Of a stretch of DNA of 64,000 bases, positions 36,818-45,259 are shown one piece after another; within the stretch, counting starts at the first letter, position 1; each line of letters starts with the position of its first letter. The stretch is from NCBI RefSeq assembly GCF_017894385.1, contig NZ_CP059560.1, positions 1,240,001-1,304,000 on the forward strand, in the 5' to 3' direction. Under the pieces are notes generated by a model that was given only the letters and a program-made list of their open reading frames with translations, had not been told where the DNA came from and did no database searches. Source of the DNA: Aromatoleum petrolei (GTDB lineage Bacteria; Pseudomonadota; Gammaproteobacteria; Burkholderiales; Rhodocyclaceae). Position numbers and translations under genes: made by a program.

Positions 36818-37939
36818 TCATGCGGACCTTCTGCGCAGCGACAAGCGGCCGGCACCGAGCATCACGAGGGTCAGACCCAGCAGCGCGAGACTCGAGGGCT
36901 CGGGCACCGTGGTGCGGAACGAGTTGCTGGCGTCCGTCTCGAGGATGCAGTCCGGCCCATTGACGCAGTTGATCAATCCAAGGTCGATGCCGCCACCGGC
37001 CAAGGTCAGCGAACCGCCGACAAGATCGGTATCGAACGACTGCGAGGGGTTGGTGTCATCGACGGGCAGGTTGTTGCGGGTCGTGAAGAACAGATCCTGA
37101 GACAGCGCGGTAATCAGCGACTTGAAGAAGTTGAAGTCCTGGAAGTCGACATCGACTTCGATGGAGGTCGACCCTTCGCCATAGGCGGTCAGTTGCCCGG
37201 CCCACTGATCACCGTTCGCGCTCTGGTCGAGCAGGCGGTCGGCGTTGACCGGATCGCCGGTGGCAGGATCGATCGCCCCCTCTTCGCCCGGATCATAGGT
37301 TCCATTTCCGTTCGTATCGACGAAGAACCAGTTCGAGGTGAAGCTGCCGGCGCTCGTGAATTGCGAAACGGTACCTGACAGAATCAGCGTGCCGTCGTCG
37401 AAGCCGAGACCGGTGAGCGAGCTCGCCTGCGTCCCGTCGTTAATCACGTCGTCGTAATAGACCGCGAAGAAATTCGTGGTGCCGCTCGTATCCAGGTTGA
37501 GATTGATCGTGCTGGTGAATTGATAGACGTCGTCGGTTGGATCAAGATTTCCGCCGTCGCTAACCAGTTCGATCGTCGGCGCGCCCGAAAGCGTCGCAGT
37601 TTCCGCAAAGCCCGCGATCGCTGTGATCTCCCACGTAGTATTCATGTTCGCCGGATCGCCAACAGGGTCACCATCCGTGTTAGTGAAGCCGTCCAGCACC
37701 GCGTGGGTATACAGATTGAATGACGAACCAGTTGTGGGAATCCCCTGATCGATGAGGGCCGATGATACGGCCCAGTCGAATGAGCCATAGGTCTGCGTGA
37801 GGGCGTTGGCGTCCGTGCCATCGGCATCGAACAGGACGGGGTCCGACTGTGCAAAGGCGGGCATACCCCACCCCAGAGCCAGGGCAAGGCCTGCCGCAAT
37901 CGCACTGGAACGAACGCGCCGCGGAAGTTTGTTGGTCAT
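36818..37939 (-). CDS. PEP-CTERM sorting-domain exported protein
   Basis: 373 residues from ATG 37939, with an ideal AAGGAGT box. Signal peptide to ~28 (GLALALGWGMPAFA). The mature part is rich in Asp/Thr/Gly with no cysteines until CVNGPDC near the end. The last 29 residues form a PEP-CTERM tag: VPEP, hydrophobic helix SLALLGLTLVMLGAGRL, and basic end RRRSA; this is read by exosortase/XrtA. A sigma-54 promoter lies upstream. Function of this protein class is mostly unknown, some promote flocculation. Gap of 125 nt to the downstream paralogue, no terminator seen between them. Confidence 0.88.
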   Translation of the reverse strand: MTNKLPRRVRSSAIAAGLALALGWGMPAFAQSDPVLFDADGTDANALTQTYGSFDWAVSSALIDQGIPTTGSSFNLYTHAVLDGFTNTDGDPVGDPANMNTTWEITAIAGFAETATLSGAPTIELVSDGGNLDPTDDVYQFTSTINLNLDTSGTTNFFAVYYDDVINDGTQASSLTGLGFDDGTLILSGTVSQFTSAGSFTSNWFFVDTNGNGTYDPGEEGAIDPATGDPVNADRLLDQSANGDQWAGQLTAYGEGSTSIEVDVDFQDFNFFKSLITALSQDLFFTTRNNLPVDDTNPSQSFDTDLVGGSLTLAGGGIDLGLINCVNGPDCILETDASNSFRTTVPEPSSLALLGLTLVMLGAGRLSLRRRSA

Positions 37940-38007
37940 GGCGGACTCCTTTTGTAGGGCTTGCCGATTCGGCACAAGGGCGATTCAACGCCCGACGCCC
38001 AACTAGG

Positions 38008-38023
38008 AGCAAATCCCAGGCCA
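38008..38023 (-). promoter_or_regulatory. Sigma-54 (RpoN) promoter of the PEP-CTERM gene
   Basis: Minus-strand TGGCCTGGGATTTGCT has the invariant GG and GC separated by exactly 10 nt and matches TGGCACG-N4-TTGCW at 10 of 12 positions. The start would be near 37998, leaving a ~58-nt leader. AT-rich DNA lies just upstream (38024-38095), as usual for activator/IHF-dependent promoters. PrsR, encoded at 59.0-60.4 kb, is a sigma-54 activator and the natural candidate regulator. Confidence 0.72.
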
Positions 38024-38166
38024 GAATTTTTTATTCTTAAAAATCAATGGCCTGAGAATCAAAAATGCAAAGCCGGCGATTCACTGTAAAAGAATTCGAC
38101 ACTCCCTGCAGAAAGGCCCTGTCGGGTTCCGCCGCGACAGCCATGGTCGCCTGGAGACCGCTCCGG

Positions 38167-38826
38167 TCACGCTCGCAGGCGACGTGCCGGGTTCCCTCCC
38201 CAAACCTCGCCAGCCCGAACGCGCGTCCCCTTGGTGACGACAGAGCCGGCCGCGATGATCGCGCCATCCTCAATCGTCACGCCCGACATCACGATCGACT
38301 TCGCTCCGACGGTGACCCTGGAGCCGATGCGAATCCTGGCGTGGGACAGGCGCTCGCCCTCCATCGCATGCGAAAAGAGCACCGCATCATGCCCAATGAT
38401 CGTATTCGAGCCGACATCCGTAAGGATCGGATCGAGGATCACTCCCGCGCTGTAGGTATCCTTGCCCAACCGGGCCCCCAAGGCCAGGTAGATGACACGC
38501 ATGAGCGGCACTGGCAGCACATGGTTGCGGGTGATCGGATAGAACAGCAGCAGGTAGAACAACACATACACGTTGTAGGCGAACTCATCACGCGAGCCCG
38601 GCGCGATGTCTCCCTCCCGCAAGGGCATCACGGCGAGAAACAGGCGGTGAACAGCGATCGCAAATACGTAGAACACGAGCACGAAAACGCCGCAAAGGGC
38701 CACGCCCCTGAAATCGCCCAGTGAGAGCCCACCAGCCAGCAGCGACGTCGTGAATACAGCCCCGGCCGCCGCAATCGATGCAAGCATCAGAAAAACGAGA
38801 ATCTGCGTAACTCCGATCTTGCGCAT
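38167..38826 (-). CDS. Membrane-linked hexapeptide-repeat acyltransferase
   Basis: 219 residues from ATG 38826 (AAGGAG box, 9 nt away). Residues ~5-75 contain two membrane helices (ILVFLMLASIAAAGAVFTTSL and VALCGVFVLVFYVFAIAVHR). The rest is a left-handed beta helix of LpxA/CysE type: LGKDTYSAGVILDPILTDVGSNTIIGHDAVL, IGSRVTVGAKSIVMSGVTIEDGAIIAAGSVVTKGTRVRAGEVWGGNPARRL. Probably O- or N-acetylates a glycan or lipid near the inner membrane. Same strand and ~120 nt after the nitroreductase gene. Confidence 0.82.
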   Translation of the reverse strand: MRKIGVTQILVFLMLASIAAAGAVFTTSLLAGGLSLGDFRGVALCGVFVLVFYVFAIAVHRLFLAVMPLREGDIAPGSRDEFAYNVYVLFYLLLFYPITRNHVLPVPLMRVIYLALGARLGKDTYSAGVILDPILTDVGSNTIIGHDAVLFSHAMEGERLSHARIRIGSRVTVGAKSIVMSGVTIEDGAIIAAGSVVTKGTRVRAGEVWGGNPARRLRA

Positions 38827-38949
38827 TCGGAGGGACTCCTTACGAGAGATGCACACCGGCTCGCATCATCCGCGAGCCCGGACACGTTTCGGCCGCCATG
38901 TACCCGGTCGACCTGCACGGGACTACCGACCAGATCCGGATAATCGCGG

Positions 38950-40026
38950 TCAAGACCCGACCATCAGTTCGTCGAGATCCCGGCGAGTCGAGCGCGAAGC
39001 AGGCTGGCTCGAGTGGCCGACTCGACAAAAGAAGGCGTACGAATCGGCTGCGCCAAAGCCGGTAATCGCATCGAAACGGCGAGCCAGCAGACGCACCGCA
39101 TCATCGATCCCGGGCTTCACGGACACCTGGCGCCCCGCCTGTGCATACCAGCGAAAGATCACCGGAGTCATCTGCGGCTGCAGGTAAAGACCGAGCGCGG
39201 CGATGGTCAACCAGAGCCGCTGGACGGCAACACCGGCCCTGACATGGTCGCCGAGCGTCGTCGGCGGCCTCTCGGGACGAAGCAGCACATGCGCGGCGCA
39301 CGCAAACGCGGGAATGAAATCGAGCTGGACGCGGGGGGCAACGGTGCCAAGCAAGTACCGATTGAAGAACTCGACACGCGCCCAGTCCTTCATCACCCAC
39401 CGCATGAGTCGCGCCGTCATCGGATCGACCCCGACCGCCTCTTCGGGGATTCGATCCTTGCTGAAGCGGGCGCCCCATTCGATGATTTGTCTATGCACCG
39501 CATACGCCTCGGGACAAGTCAGGCGCACGTGCGCGCTATCCCACAGCAACTTGGCCACCGCGAACCGGCCGGCCAACGACTCGAAGAGCCGCACCTGAAA
39601 GCCGGGACCGGGCGCCGCGAGAAGGCGGTCACGCTGTTCCGCGCTGAGACGTTTCGTGCGCATCGGGCGGCGCTGAACCACCCGCGTCTCGATGTGCGCC
39701 AGGAGAGGGTCAGGGACAAGCCCGGGCACCTCGCTCAACTCGACGTCATAGATTGGCGCAATATCGGGGCAGCCGGCACGTACGGACCATCGCGCTTCGA
39801 GGCCAAAACCGGTTGCTGCAATCCGCAGGGTCTCGAGCAAGGCGCCGTGTGCAATGAGACTGGGCCGGCCGTCGAAGTCATAGAGACACCACTCGCGCGT
39901 GTCGAAACCATGGATCGCGATGTGACTCCCGGAGACAATTTCAAAACGCCATGGCTGAGTATTGTCGCCGCTCGGCGCCCAGCGCGCCCGGTCGAGAATC
40001 TTGAGCAACACTTCCCGCTCAGCCAC
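38950..40026 (-). CDS. Nitroreductase-family flavoprotein
   Basis: 358 residues from a GTG at 40026 with AAGGGG 7 nt upstream, overlapping the ThiF gene by 8 nt; this coupling decides the start. N-terminal FMN-binding motif RARWAPSGDNTQPWRFEIV (residues 13-31), later GDHVRAGVAVQRLWLTIAALGLYLQPQMTPVIF, which is the usual second flavin region. It is longer than typical nitroreductases (~200 residues), with an inserted middle part (180-270). By family it performs FMN-dependent two-electron redox on a small molecule. Substrate unknown. Confidence 0.8.
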   Translation of the reverse strand: MAEREVLLKILDRARWAPSGDNTQPWRFEIVSGSHIAIHGFDTREWCLYDFDGRPSLIAHGALLETLRIAATGFGLEARWSVRAGCPDIAPIYDVELSEVPGLVPDPLLAHIETRVVQRRPMRTKRLSAEQRDRLLAAPGPGFQVRLFESLAGRFAVAKLLWDSAHVRLTCPEAYAVHRQIIEWGARFSKDRIPEEAVGVDPMTARLMRWVMKDWARVEFFNRYLLGTVAPRVQLDFIPAFACAAHVLLRPERPPTTLGDHVRAGVAVQRLWLTIAALGLYLQPQMTPVIFRWYAQAGRQVSVKPGIDDAVRLLARRFDAITGFGAADSYAFFCRVGHSSQPASRSTRRDLDELMVGS

Positions 40027-40909
40027 GCTGCGCCCCTTGCTCGCGCATGCGGCGCAAGTGCTTCCGGGCGATCCACAGCCCCAATCGCTGCAGCGGGTTT
40101 CGATTGCCACCGGGACGCCAGGTACGGACCATGCGCCCCCGGTACGAGTCAAACTGATAGCCCCATGGTGCAGCATGAACCTTTCCTCGCCCGAGGAGGA
40201 TTTTCAGTGACTCGGCGGCCGTGGCACCAGCGCACAACTGGCACGCGATGATGGTGGACGGGCCTCGCCGCTCGGCGAGATTGACCCGCGACGGATCTGC
40301 CAGATAGGAACGCTGCAGCATGCCCGGCGACAGTCCCAGCAGGAAGCGGATCGACATTTCCTCCTCGTCGCAGCCTTCGAGGCAAAAATACTCCTCGAAA
40401 CTCATCTGCCCCGGCAGGAACACCAGCACCGCGGTTCCCATCCCAAGCGGTGCGGCCGTCACCGCAGGAATTCCCAGTCGGTGGCATGCGGTAAAGGTGG
40501 CACGCCGAATGCCGAAGGAGAAGAAGTCCAGTCCGTCGACATAGAGATCGACGTCCTTGAGGAACTCATCGAGGTTGGCATCCGACAAGCCTGCGGGGAA
40601 ACGACGCACGTCGAGTTCGGGGTTGATGTCGAGCGCCATCTCCGCCAGCACGTCCACCTTTGGCCGCCCGACCGATGACATCATTGCACCGGCCTGGCGA
40701 TTGAAGTTGACGAGGTCAAAAGTGTCGAAATCGGCGACATTGAACGCCCCGACACCGAGCCGGGCGAGAGTCAGCAGATGAACGCCTCCAACTCCGCCCA
40801 TCCCGGCGATCGCGATGCGCTTGCCACGCAACGCGGACTGCTCGCCCGTAGTTACCCAACCAATGTTGCGGGCGAACGCAGCATCGTAATCGAATAATTT
40901 CTTCACCAT
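40019..40909 (-). CDS. ThiF/MoeB/E1-like adenylyltransferase
   Basis: 296 residues from ATG 40909 (GAGAGGGG box). The nucleotide-binding loop GMGGVGG is at 36-42; VADFDTFDLVNFNRQAG supplies the Asp, Asn and Arg of the ATP site, and GRPKVDV the lysine. Cysteine pairs CLEGC and CQLC could bind zinc. The family adenylates a carboxylate, such as a sulfur-carrier C-terminus or a peptide/acyl acid. No ThiS-like partner or YcaO gene is nearby. It overlaps the nitroreductase gene, and so works in one operon with it. Confidence 0.85.
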   Translation of the reverse strand: MVKKLFDYDAAFARNIGWVTTGEQSALRGKRIAIAGMGGVGGVHLLTLARLGVGAFNVADFDTFDLVNFNRQAGAMMSSVGRPKVDVLAEMALDINPELDVRRFPAGLSDANLDEFLKDVDLYVDGLDFFSFGIRRATFTACHRLGIPAVTAAPLGMGTAVLVFLPGQMSFEEYFCLEGCDEEEMSIRFLLGLSPGMLQRSYLADPSRVNLAERRGPSTIIACQLCAGATAAESLKILLGRGKVHAAPWGYQFDSYRGRMVRTWRPGGNRNPLQRLGLWIARKHLRRMREQGAQRG

Positions 40910-41145
40910 ACCCCTCTCCCTACCCGTCATTCATCATAGTGAATTCGCACGGCGAGAGAAACCGCGAGATGGCGCATCTTCGGAGCCCCTCGCGGATTTT
41001 TGCACACCCACTGTGCGCCCAAGTTGGACTATGATTACTCGGTGAAAGTCACTGCACCCATGCGTTGCAGGAGACGCTCAAGCCCCGTGTCCAGGCCCCG
41101 TCCGGCCATCCGGTCATATCCCCCCTCCCCGACAAGGAGACCGCG

Positions 41146-41913
41146 TTGCTCCTGTTCGACCGATTCAATCTCGGCCACGGATTCAGGAAGTACTTCGAGA
41201 TCCATCCGGCAACCGACGACGCCCTGCGCGACTCCGTATACCGCATTCGGCACGAGGTATATTGCGAGGAACTCGGTTTCGAGCCCGTGCGTCCGGATCG
41301 GCGCGAAACGGACGAGTACGACGCGCACAGCATGCATTGCCTGTTGCGGACGAGTTCGGAGCCGATCAGACCCGTCGGATGCACGCGCGTGGTGCTGACC
41401 AGGGCGGAGGAACCGGATTACCCGCTTCCGTTCGAGCGGACCTGCGCTGCAACCCTTGACCGTTCGATCGTCGACCCGTCCCGTCTGCCCCGCGATCGGA
41501 TTGCCGAAGTGTCCCGACTGGCCGTGCGCTCGACCTACAGGCGCCGGCGTGGCGAGTCGCTGGCCGACGCCCCCATCCATGACGAGGATTTCGGCACCAC
41601 CGTCCATCCCCGCTTCCCGTACATTCCGATCGGTCTGTATCTGGGCGCCATCGCGCTTGCCGAACGCGCCGGGATCGAAACCCTATTCATCCTGACCGAA
41701 CCGCGCCTGGCCTCGCATTTTGCAAAGCTGGGGGTGGATGTGCGCCAGATAGGCGGACCTGTCGAACATCGGGGCACCCGTATTCCATCGATGATGGACG
41801 TTCAAGGCATCATCAAGGACATGCGTTTCCTGCTGAAACCGATGTGGCGGACGATTCGCGAAGAGATTGGGGCTGCCTACGAACAGGTCGCACACGCCGG
41901 ACGCACTGTCTGA
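41146..41913 (+). CDS. PEP-CTERM/exosortase-associated acyltransferase (N-acyl amino acid synthase-like)
   Basis: 255 residues from the TTG at 41146, which has AAGGAGA 6 nt upstream; the open frame begins at another TTG at 41065 without a box. GNAT-fold, autoinducer-synthase-like: RKYFEIHPATDDALRDSVYRIRHEVYCEELGFEP, DEYDAHSMHCLL, PVGCTRVVL, then a central RIAEVSRLAVRSTYRRRR and PYIPIGLYLGAIALAERAGIETLFILTEPRLASHFAKLG. It matches the family defined as exosortase-associated acyltransferase, related to FeeM-type long-chain N-acyl amino acid synthases. Divergent from the ThiF gene across a 236-nt region. Confidence 0.87.
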   Translation: MLLFDRFNLGHGFRKYFEIHPATDDALRDSVYRIRHEVYCEELGFEPVRPDRRETDEYDAHSMHCLLRTSSEPIRPVGCTRVVLTRAEEPDYPLPFERTCAATLDRSIVDPSRLPRDRIAEVSRLAVRSTYRRRRGESLADAPIHDEDFGTTVHPRFPYIPIGLYLGAIALAERAGIETLFILTEPRLASHFAKLGVDVRQIGGPVEHRGTRIPSMMDVQGIIKDMRFLLKPMWRTIREEIGAAYEQVAHAGRTV

Positions 41914-41974
41914 TCTGCTCGCCCCGAGCAATTGATCCGCCCGCCGCCGCGGATGGCACCGTCCCCGGGTAACG

Positions 41975-42002
41975 AAAAAAAGCCGCGCCTCTCGGCGCGG
42001 CC
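41975..42002 (-). terminator. Rho-independent terminator of prpE
   Basis: GCCGCGCC and GGCGCGGC pair over 8 bp with a 4-nt loop and a run of seven U on the minus strand, 26 nt after the prpE stop. The hairpin can also pair on the plus strand, but without a strong U-run. Confidence 0.85.
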
Positions 42003-42028
42003 CCCTTTCAGGTCCCGAAAACCCCGAC

Positions 42029-43921
42029 TCAGCCGGCCAGCGCGGCCTTGATCTGATCCAGCGTGCTCGGATCGTCGATCGTCGTCAGGTCGCCTGCATC
42101 GCGGCCTTCGGCCAGCGCCTGGATGGAGCGGCGGAGCATCTTGCCGGAACGCGTCTTCGGCAAGCCCGTGATGAAATGGACGCGTGCCGGACGCGCAATC
42201 GCGCCAAGAAGGTTGTCCACAGTCTTCATGACCTCCTTCTCGAGTTCCGCACGCTTCTCGGGGCTTTCGACGCGCGAGGCGTCCTTCACCACGGCGAAGG
42301 CCATCGGCATCTGGCCCTTGAGCTGATCCGCCACGCCGACGACAGCGACTTCGGCAATCGCGGTGTGCGCCTGGATCGCCTCCTCGATCTCGCGGGTGCC
42401 GAGTCGGTGGCCGGCCACGTTGATCACATCGTCCATGCGGCCGAGGATCGTGTGGTAGCCGTTCTCGTCCTTGATACCCCAGTCCGACGACGAGTAGATC
42501 ACCGGGTGGCTGAAGGTGCTGAAGTAGGTCGAGACGAAGCGGTCGTCCTGGCCCCAGACGGTGGACAGGCAGCCCGGAGGCAGCGGCGGGACGATGCCGA
42601 CGATACCCTTCTCGTTGGCGCCGCACTCGCTGCCATCCTCGCGGAAGATGCGCAGGTCGTAGCCATACACCGGGAAGGCGGGCGAGCCGAGCTTGATCGG
42701 GCTCTGCTCGACGCCGCGGCAGATCGCGAGCATCGGCCAGCCGGTCTCGGTCTGCCAGTAGTTGTCGATGACCGGGATGCCCAGCTCGTCCATGATCCAC
42801 TTGTGGCTGGTCTCGTCGAGCGGCTCGCCGGCGAGGAACAGGTGCTTGAGCGAGGACAGGTCGTATTTCTTGAGGAAGGCCGGATCCTGCTTCTTCAGCA
42901 CGCGCACGGCGGTCGGCGCGGAGAACATCACCGTCACCTTGTACTTCTCGACGATCTGCCACCAAATGCCCGCATCGGGGCGCAGCGGCGTGCCTTCGTA
43001 CATGACCGTCGCCATACCGGCGAGCAGCGGGCCGTAGATGATGTAGCTGTGACCGACGACCCAGCCGATATCGGAGGTCGAGAACATCGTCTCGCCCGCA
43101 TCGCCGGTGAAGATGTGCTTCATCGATGCGGCCAGCGCCACGGCATAGCCGCCGGTATCGCGCTGCACGCCCTTCGGCTTGCCGGTCGTACCGGACGTGT
43201 AGAGGATGTAGCTCGGCTCGGACGATTCCAGCCAGGTCACCGGCACCTTGGCGTCCATGTGCTTCGCGCGCAGCTCACCGTAATCGACATCGCGACCGGC
43301 GACCTTCGGAAAGCCCTTGTCCAAGCCGCGATCGACGATCAGGACCTTCTGAGGCGGGAACTCGGCCAGCTTGCAGGCCTCATCGACGAGATGCTTGTAC
43401 GGCACCGGCTTGCCATTGCGCATGCCGGCATCGGAACTCACCATCAGGACCGGCTTCGCATCGTCGATACGGGTCGCCAGCGAACCGGCGGCGAAGCCGC
43501 CGAACACCACCGAGTGGATCGCGCCGATGCGCACGCAGGCGAGCATCGCGAATGCGGCCTCGGCGATCATCGGCATATAGATCAGGACACGATCGCCCTT
43601 CTTGACGCCGAGGTCCTGGTAGATCGCCGCCATGCGCTCGACTTCGCGCTGCAGTTCAGCGAACGAATAGACCTTCTCTTCGTCCGTTTCGGTTGAAACG
43701 TAGACCAGCGCGCGGTCGTTCGGACGCTTCGCGGCGTGGCGGTCTACGGCGTTGAAGCAAAGGTTGGTTTCACCCCCCTTGAACCACTTCACGAACGGCG
43801 GCTTGGAAAAGTCGCAGATCTGCTCTGCGGGCTTGTTCCAGTCGATGAGCCCGGCCTGTTCGGCCCAGAACTCGTCGCGCTTTTCGATGGAACGGCGGTG
43901 AAACTCGTTGTACGCGGTCAT
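42029..43921 (-). CDS. prpE: Propionate-CoA ligase (acetyl-CoA synthetase family)
   Basis: Activates propionate (or a related short acid) to its CoA thioester through an acyl-adenylate. 630 residues from MTAYNEFHRRSIEKRDEFWAEQA (GGGAGAGGA box), the N-terminus typical of PrpE. ANL-family motifs: YTSGTTGKPKGV, TSDIGWVVGHSYIIYGPL, YWQTETGWP, SSDWGIKDENGYHTILGRMDDVINVAGHRLGTREIEEA, and the acetylatable lysine in PKTRSGKMLRR. Substrate choice of propionate over acetate is by similarity only. Confidence 0.88.
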   Translation of the reverse strand: MTAYNEFHRRSIEKRDEFWAEQAGLIDWNKPAEQICDFSKPPFVKWFKGGETNLCFNAVDRHAAKRPNDRALVYVSTETDEEKVYSFAELQREVERMAAIYQDLGVKKGDRVLIYMPMIAEAAFAMLACVRIGAIHSVVFGGFAAGSLATRIDDAKPVLMVSSDAGMRNGKPVPYKHLVDEACKLAEFPPQKVLIVDRGLDKGFPKVAGRDVDYGELRAKHMDAKVPVTWLESSEPSYILYTSGTTGKPKGVQRDTGGYAVALAASMKHIFTGDAGETMFSTSDIGWVVGHSYIIYGPLLAGMATVMYEGTPLRPDAGIWWQIVEKYKVTVMFSAPTAVRVLKKQDPAFLKKYDLSSLKHLFLAGEPLDETSHKWIMDELGIPVIDNYWQTETGWPMLAICRGVEQSPIKLGSPAFPVYGYDLRIFREDGSECGANEKGIVGIVPPLPPGCLSTVWGQDDRFVSTYFSTFSHPVIYSSSDWGIKDENGYHTILGRMDDVINVAGHRLGTREIEEAIQAHTAIAEVAVVGVADQLKGQMPMAFAVVKDASRVESPEKRAELEKEVMKTVDNLLGAIARPARVHFITGLPKTRSGKMLRRSIQALAEGRDAGDLTTIDDPSTLDQIKAALAG

Positions 43922-44054
43922 AAGCTTCCTCTCCCTACTATGATCCCTGCACTTCTTGCTTTTGATATGCGTTCGGCACCGCCCCTCCCTTTCCTCCAAG
44001 GGACGGCGGCGCCACCTTTCACAGCTTTGTTGTTATTGTTCCCGGGGCCGCGGC

Positions 44055-45236
44055 TCAAGCCTTCTGCGTGCCTGGCGCAACGGCCCCGGAGCCGGAATTG
44101 TAGTTACTAAGGCGGTCCAGCGGAATCCCGCAGCCGAGGCGCGCCTCGACGAGCTGCAGCAGCGGCATCAGCGCAGCGACCGCGGCCGGAAGCTGCGCAT
44201 CGAGCGCAGCCCCTTCTCCCGCGCGGATCTGGCCGAGCAGCTGGTCGATGCTCACGACCTGCCTGAGCAGTCGATCGACGACATCTTGGGTGACCTCGCC
44301 CTGATCCCCCACCACACGATTGCCGCCCGCCTGCCGTCCCGCCTGGGCCCGCTTCACCGCCACACCGATCAGCTCGCTGACGCTTTGCGCCTCGTCGACC
44401 GACGCGCTTGCCACGCCTATCGTCACGCTGATGCGGATGCGATCCTCGCGATACGTCATCACCAACTTTTCCACCGCCTGCTGCATGCGCAGAGCGAAGG
44501 CGCAGATGCCCGCCAGATCGGTGCTGGGCGACAGCACGACGAACTGCGAGGGCGCGATCTGGGTGACAGTGTCCTCCTTGCGCACCCGCGTCGCGAGAAT
44601 GCCCGACAGCTTGCGCCCGACGAGCTGGGCGACGTGGGCGCCGTAAGTCGTGATCAGCTGATCGTAGCGATCGATCTCGACGAGCATCGCGCTCAGGTCG
44701 GCCTGATGCCGGCGAGCCAGCGCGAGTTCCTGCTCGCCACGCCAGGTCATGTAGGATTCGGTGACGAGTCCCGACACCGGGTCGACCGGGCTCTGCTTGG
44801 CCAAGGCTGCCCGGCTTTCCTCCAGCTCGCGCCTTGTCTGCGCGAGCCGCGTCAGGGAATCGAGGCGCGCGAGGAGCTCGGTCGCGCCGATACCCTTGGT
44901 GATGAAATCGTTGGCGCCAAGCTGGCGGGCACGTTCGCGCACGGCATCGTCTTCCTCGCCGGAAATGACGATCACCGGAAGCTCCTGGATGCGTGACAGC
45001 TTCGACGACCGGATGCGCTGGAGCAAGCCATAACCGTCGAGCTGCGGCATCCCGATATCGCTGAGGACCAACTGGATCGAAGGGTCGACGAGCAATGCCT
45101 GCCAGCCGGCTTCGCCATCGCCCTCCTCGCGGAACTCGAAGCGCCCGCGGATGAGCTTGACGAGGGAGGCCCGCACCATGCGCGAGTCGTCGACGATCAG
45201 CACCTTGGGCAGCGGCTGATTTTCCTGTTCGCTCAT
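44055..45236 (-). CDS. Response regulator with a degenerate GGDEF domain
   Basis: 393 residues from ATG 45236. CheY-like receiver with D16, D17, phospho-acceptor D60 (LVLSDIGMPQLDGYG) and K114. After a linker, residues ~150-310 form a GGDEF-like domain (DPVSGLVTESYMTWRGEQELALARR, MLVEIDRYDQLI, ISVTIGVASA). The catalytic loop at 228-232 reads APSQF instead of GGDEF, so cyclase activity is very unlikely. The tail contains helical and low-complexity sequence. No partner kinase is adjacent. It lies between prpE and acuI, 23 nt downstream of acuI. Confidence 0.85.
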   Translation of the reverse strand: MSEQENQPLPKVLIVDDSRMVRASLVKLIRGRFEFREEGDGEAGWQALLVDPSIQLVLSDIGMPQLDGYGLLQRIRSSKLSRIQELPVIVISGEEDDAVRERARQLGANDFITKGIGATELLARLDSLTRLAQTRRELEESRAALAKQSPVDPVSGLVTESYMTWRGEQELALARRHQADLSAMLVEIDRYDQLITTYGAHVAQLVGRKLSGILATRVRKEDTVTQIAPSQFVVLSPSTDLAGICAFALRMQQAVEKLVMTYREDRIRISVTIGVASASVDEAQSVSELIGVAVKRAQAGRQAGGNRVVGDQGEVTQDVVDRLLRQVVSIDQLLGQIRAGEGAALDAQLPAAVAALMPLLQLVEARLGCGIPLDRLSNYNSGSGAVAPGTQKA

Positions 45237-45259
45237 GGCCCGACTCTCCCCTTTCTGCT

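Noticed and set aside
38950..40909. TOMM or lasso-type RiPP locus, because ThiF-like and nitroreductase genes are adjacent
   Set aside because: No YcaO, precursor peptide or leader-recognition gene was found within several kilobases; the neighbours are lipid/glycan acyltransferases instead.
42176..43696. 506-codon plus-strand frame opposite prpE
   Set aside because: His/Arg/Asp-rich shadow of the ligase; no recognisable domain or ribosome site.
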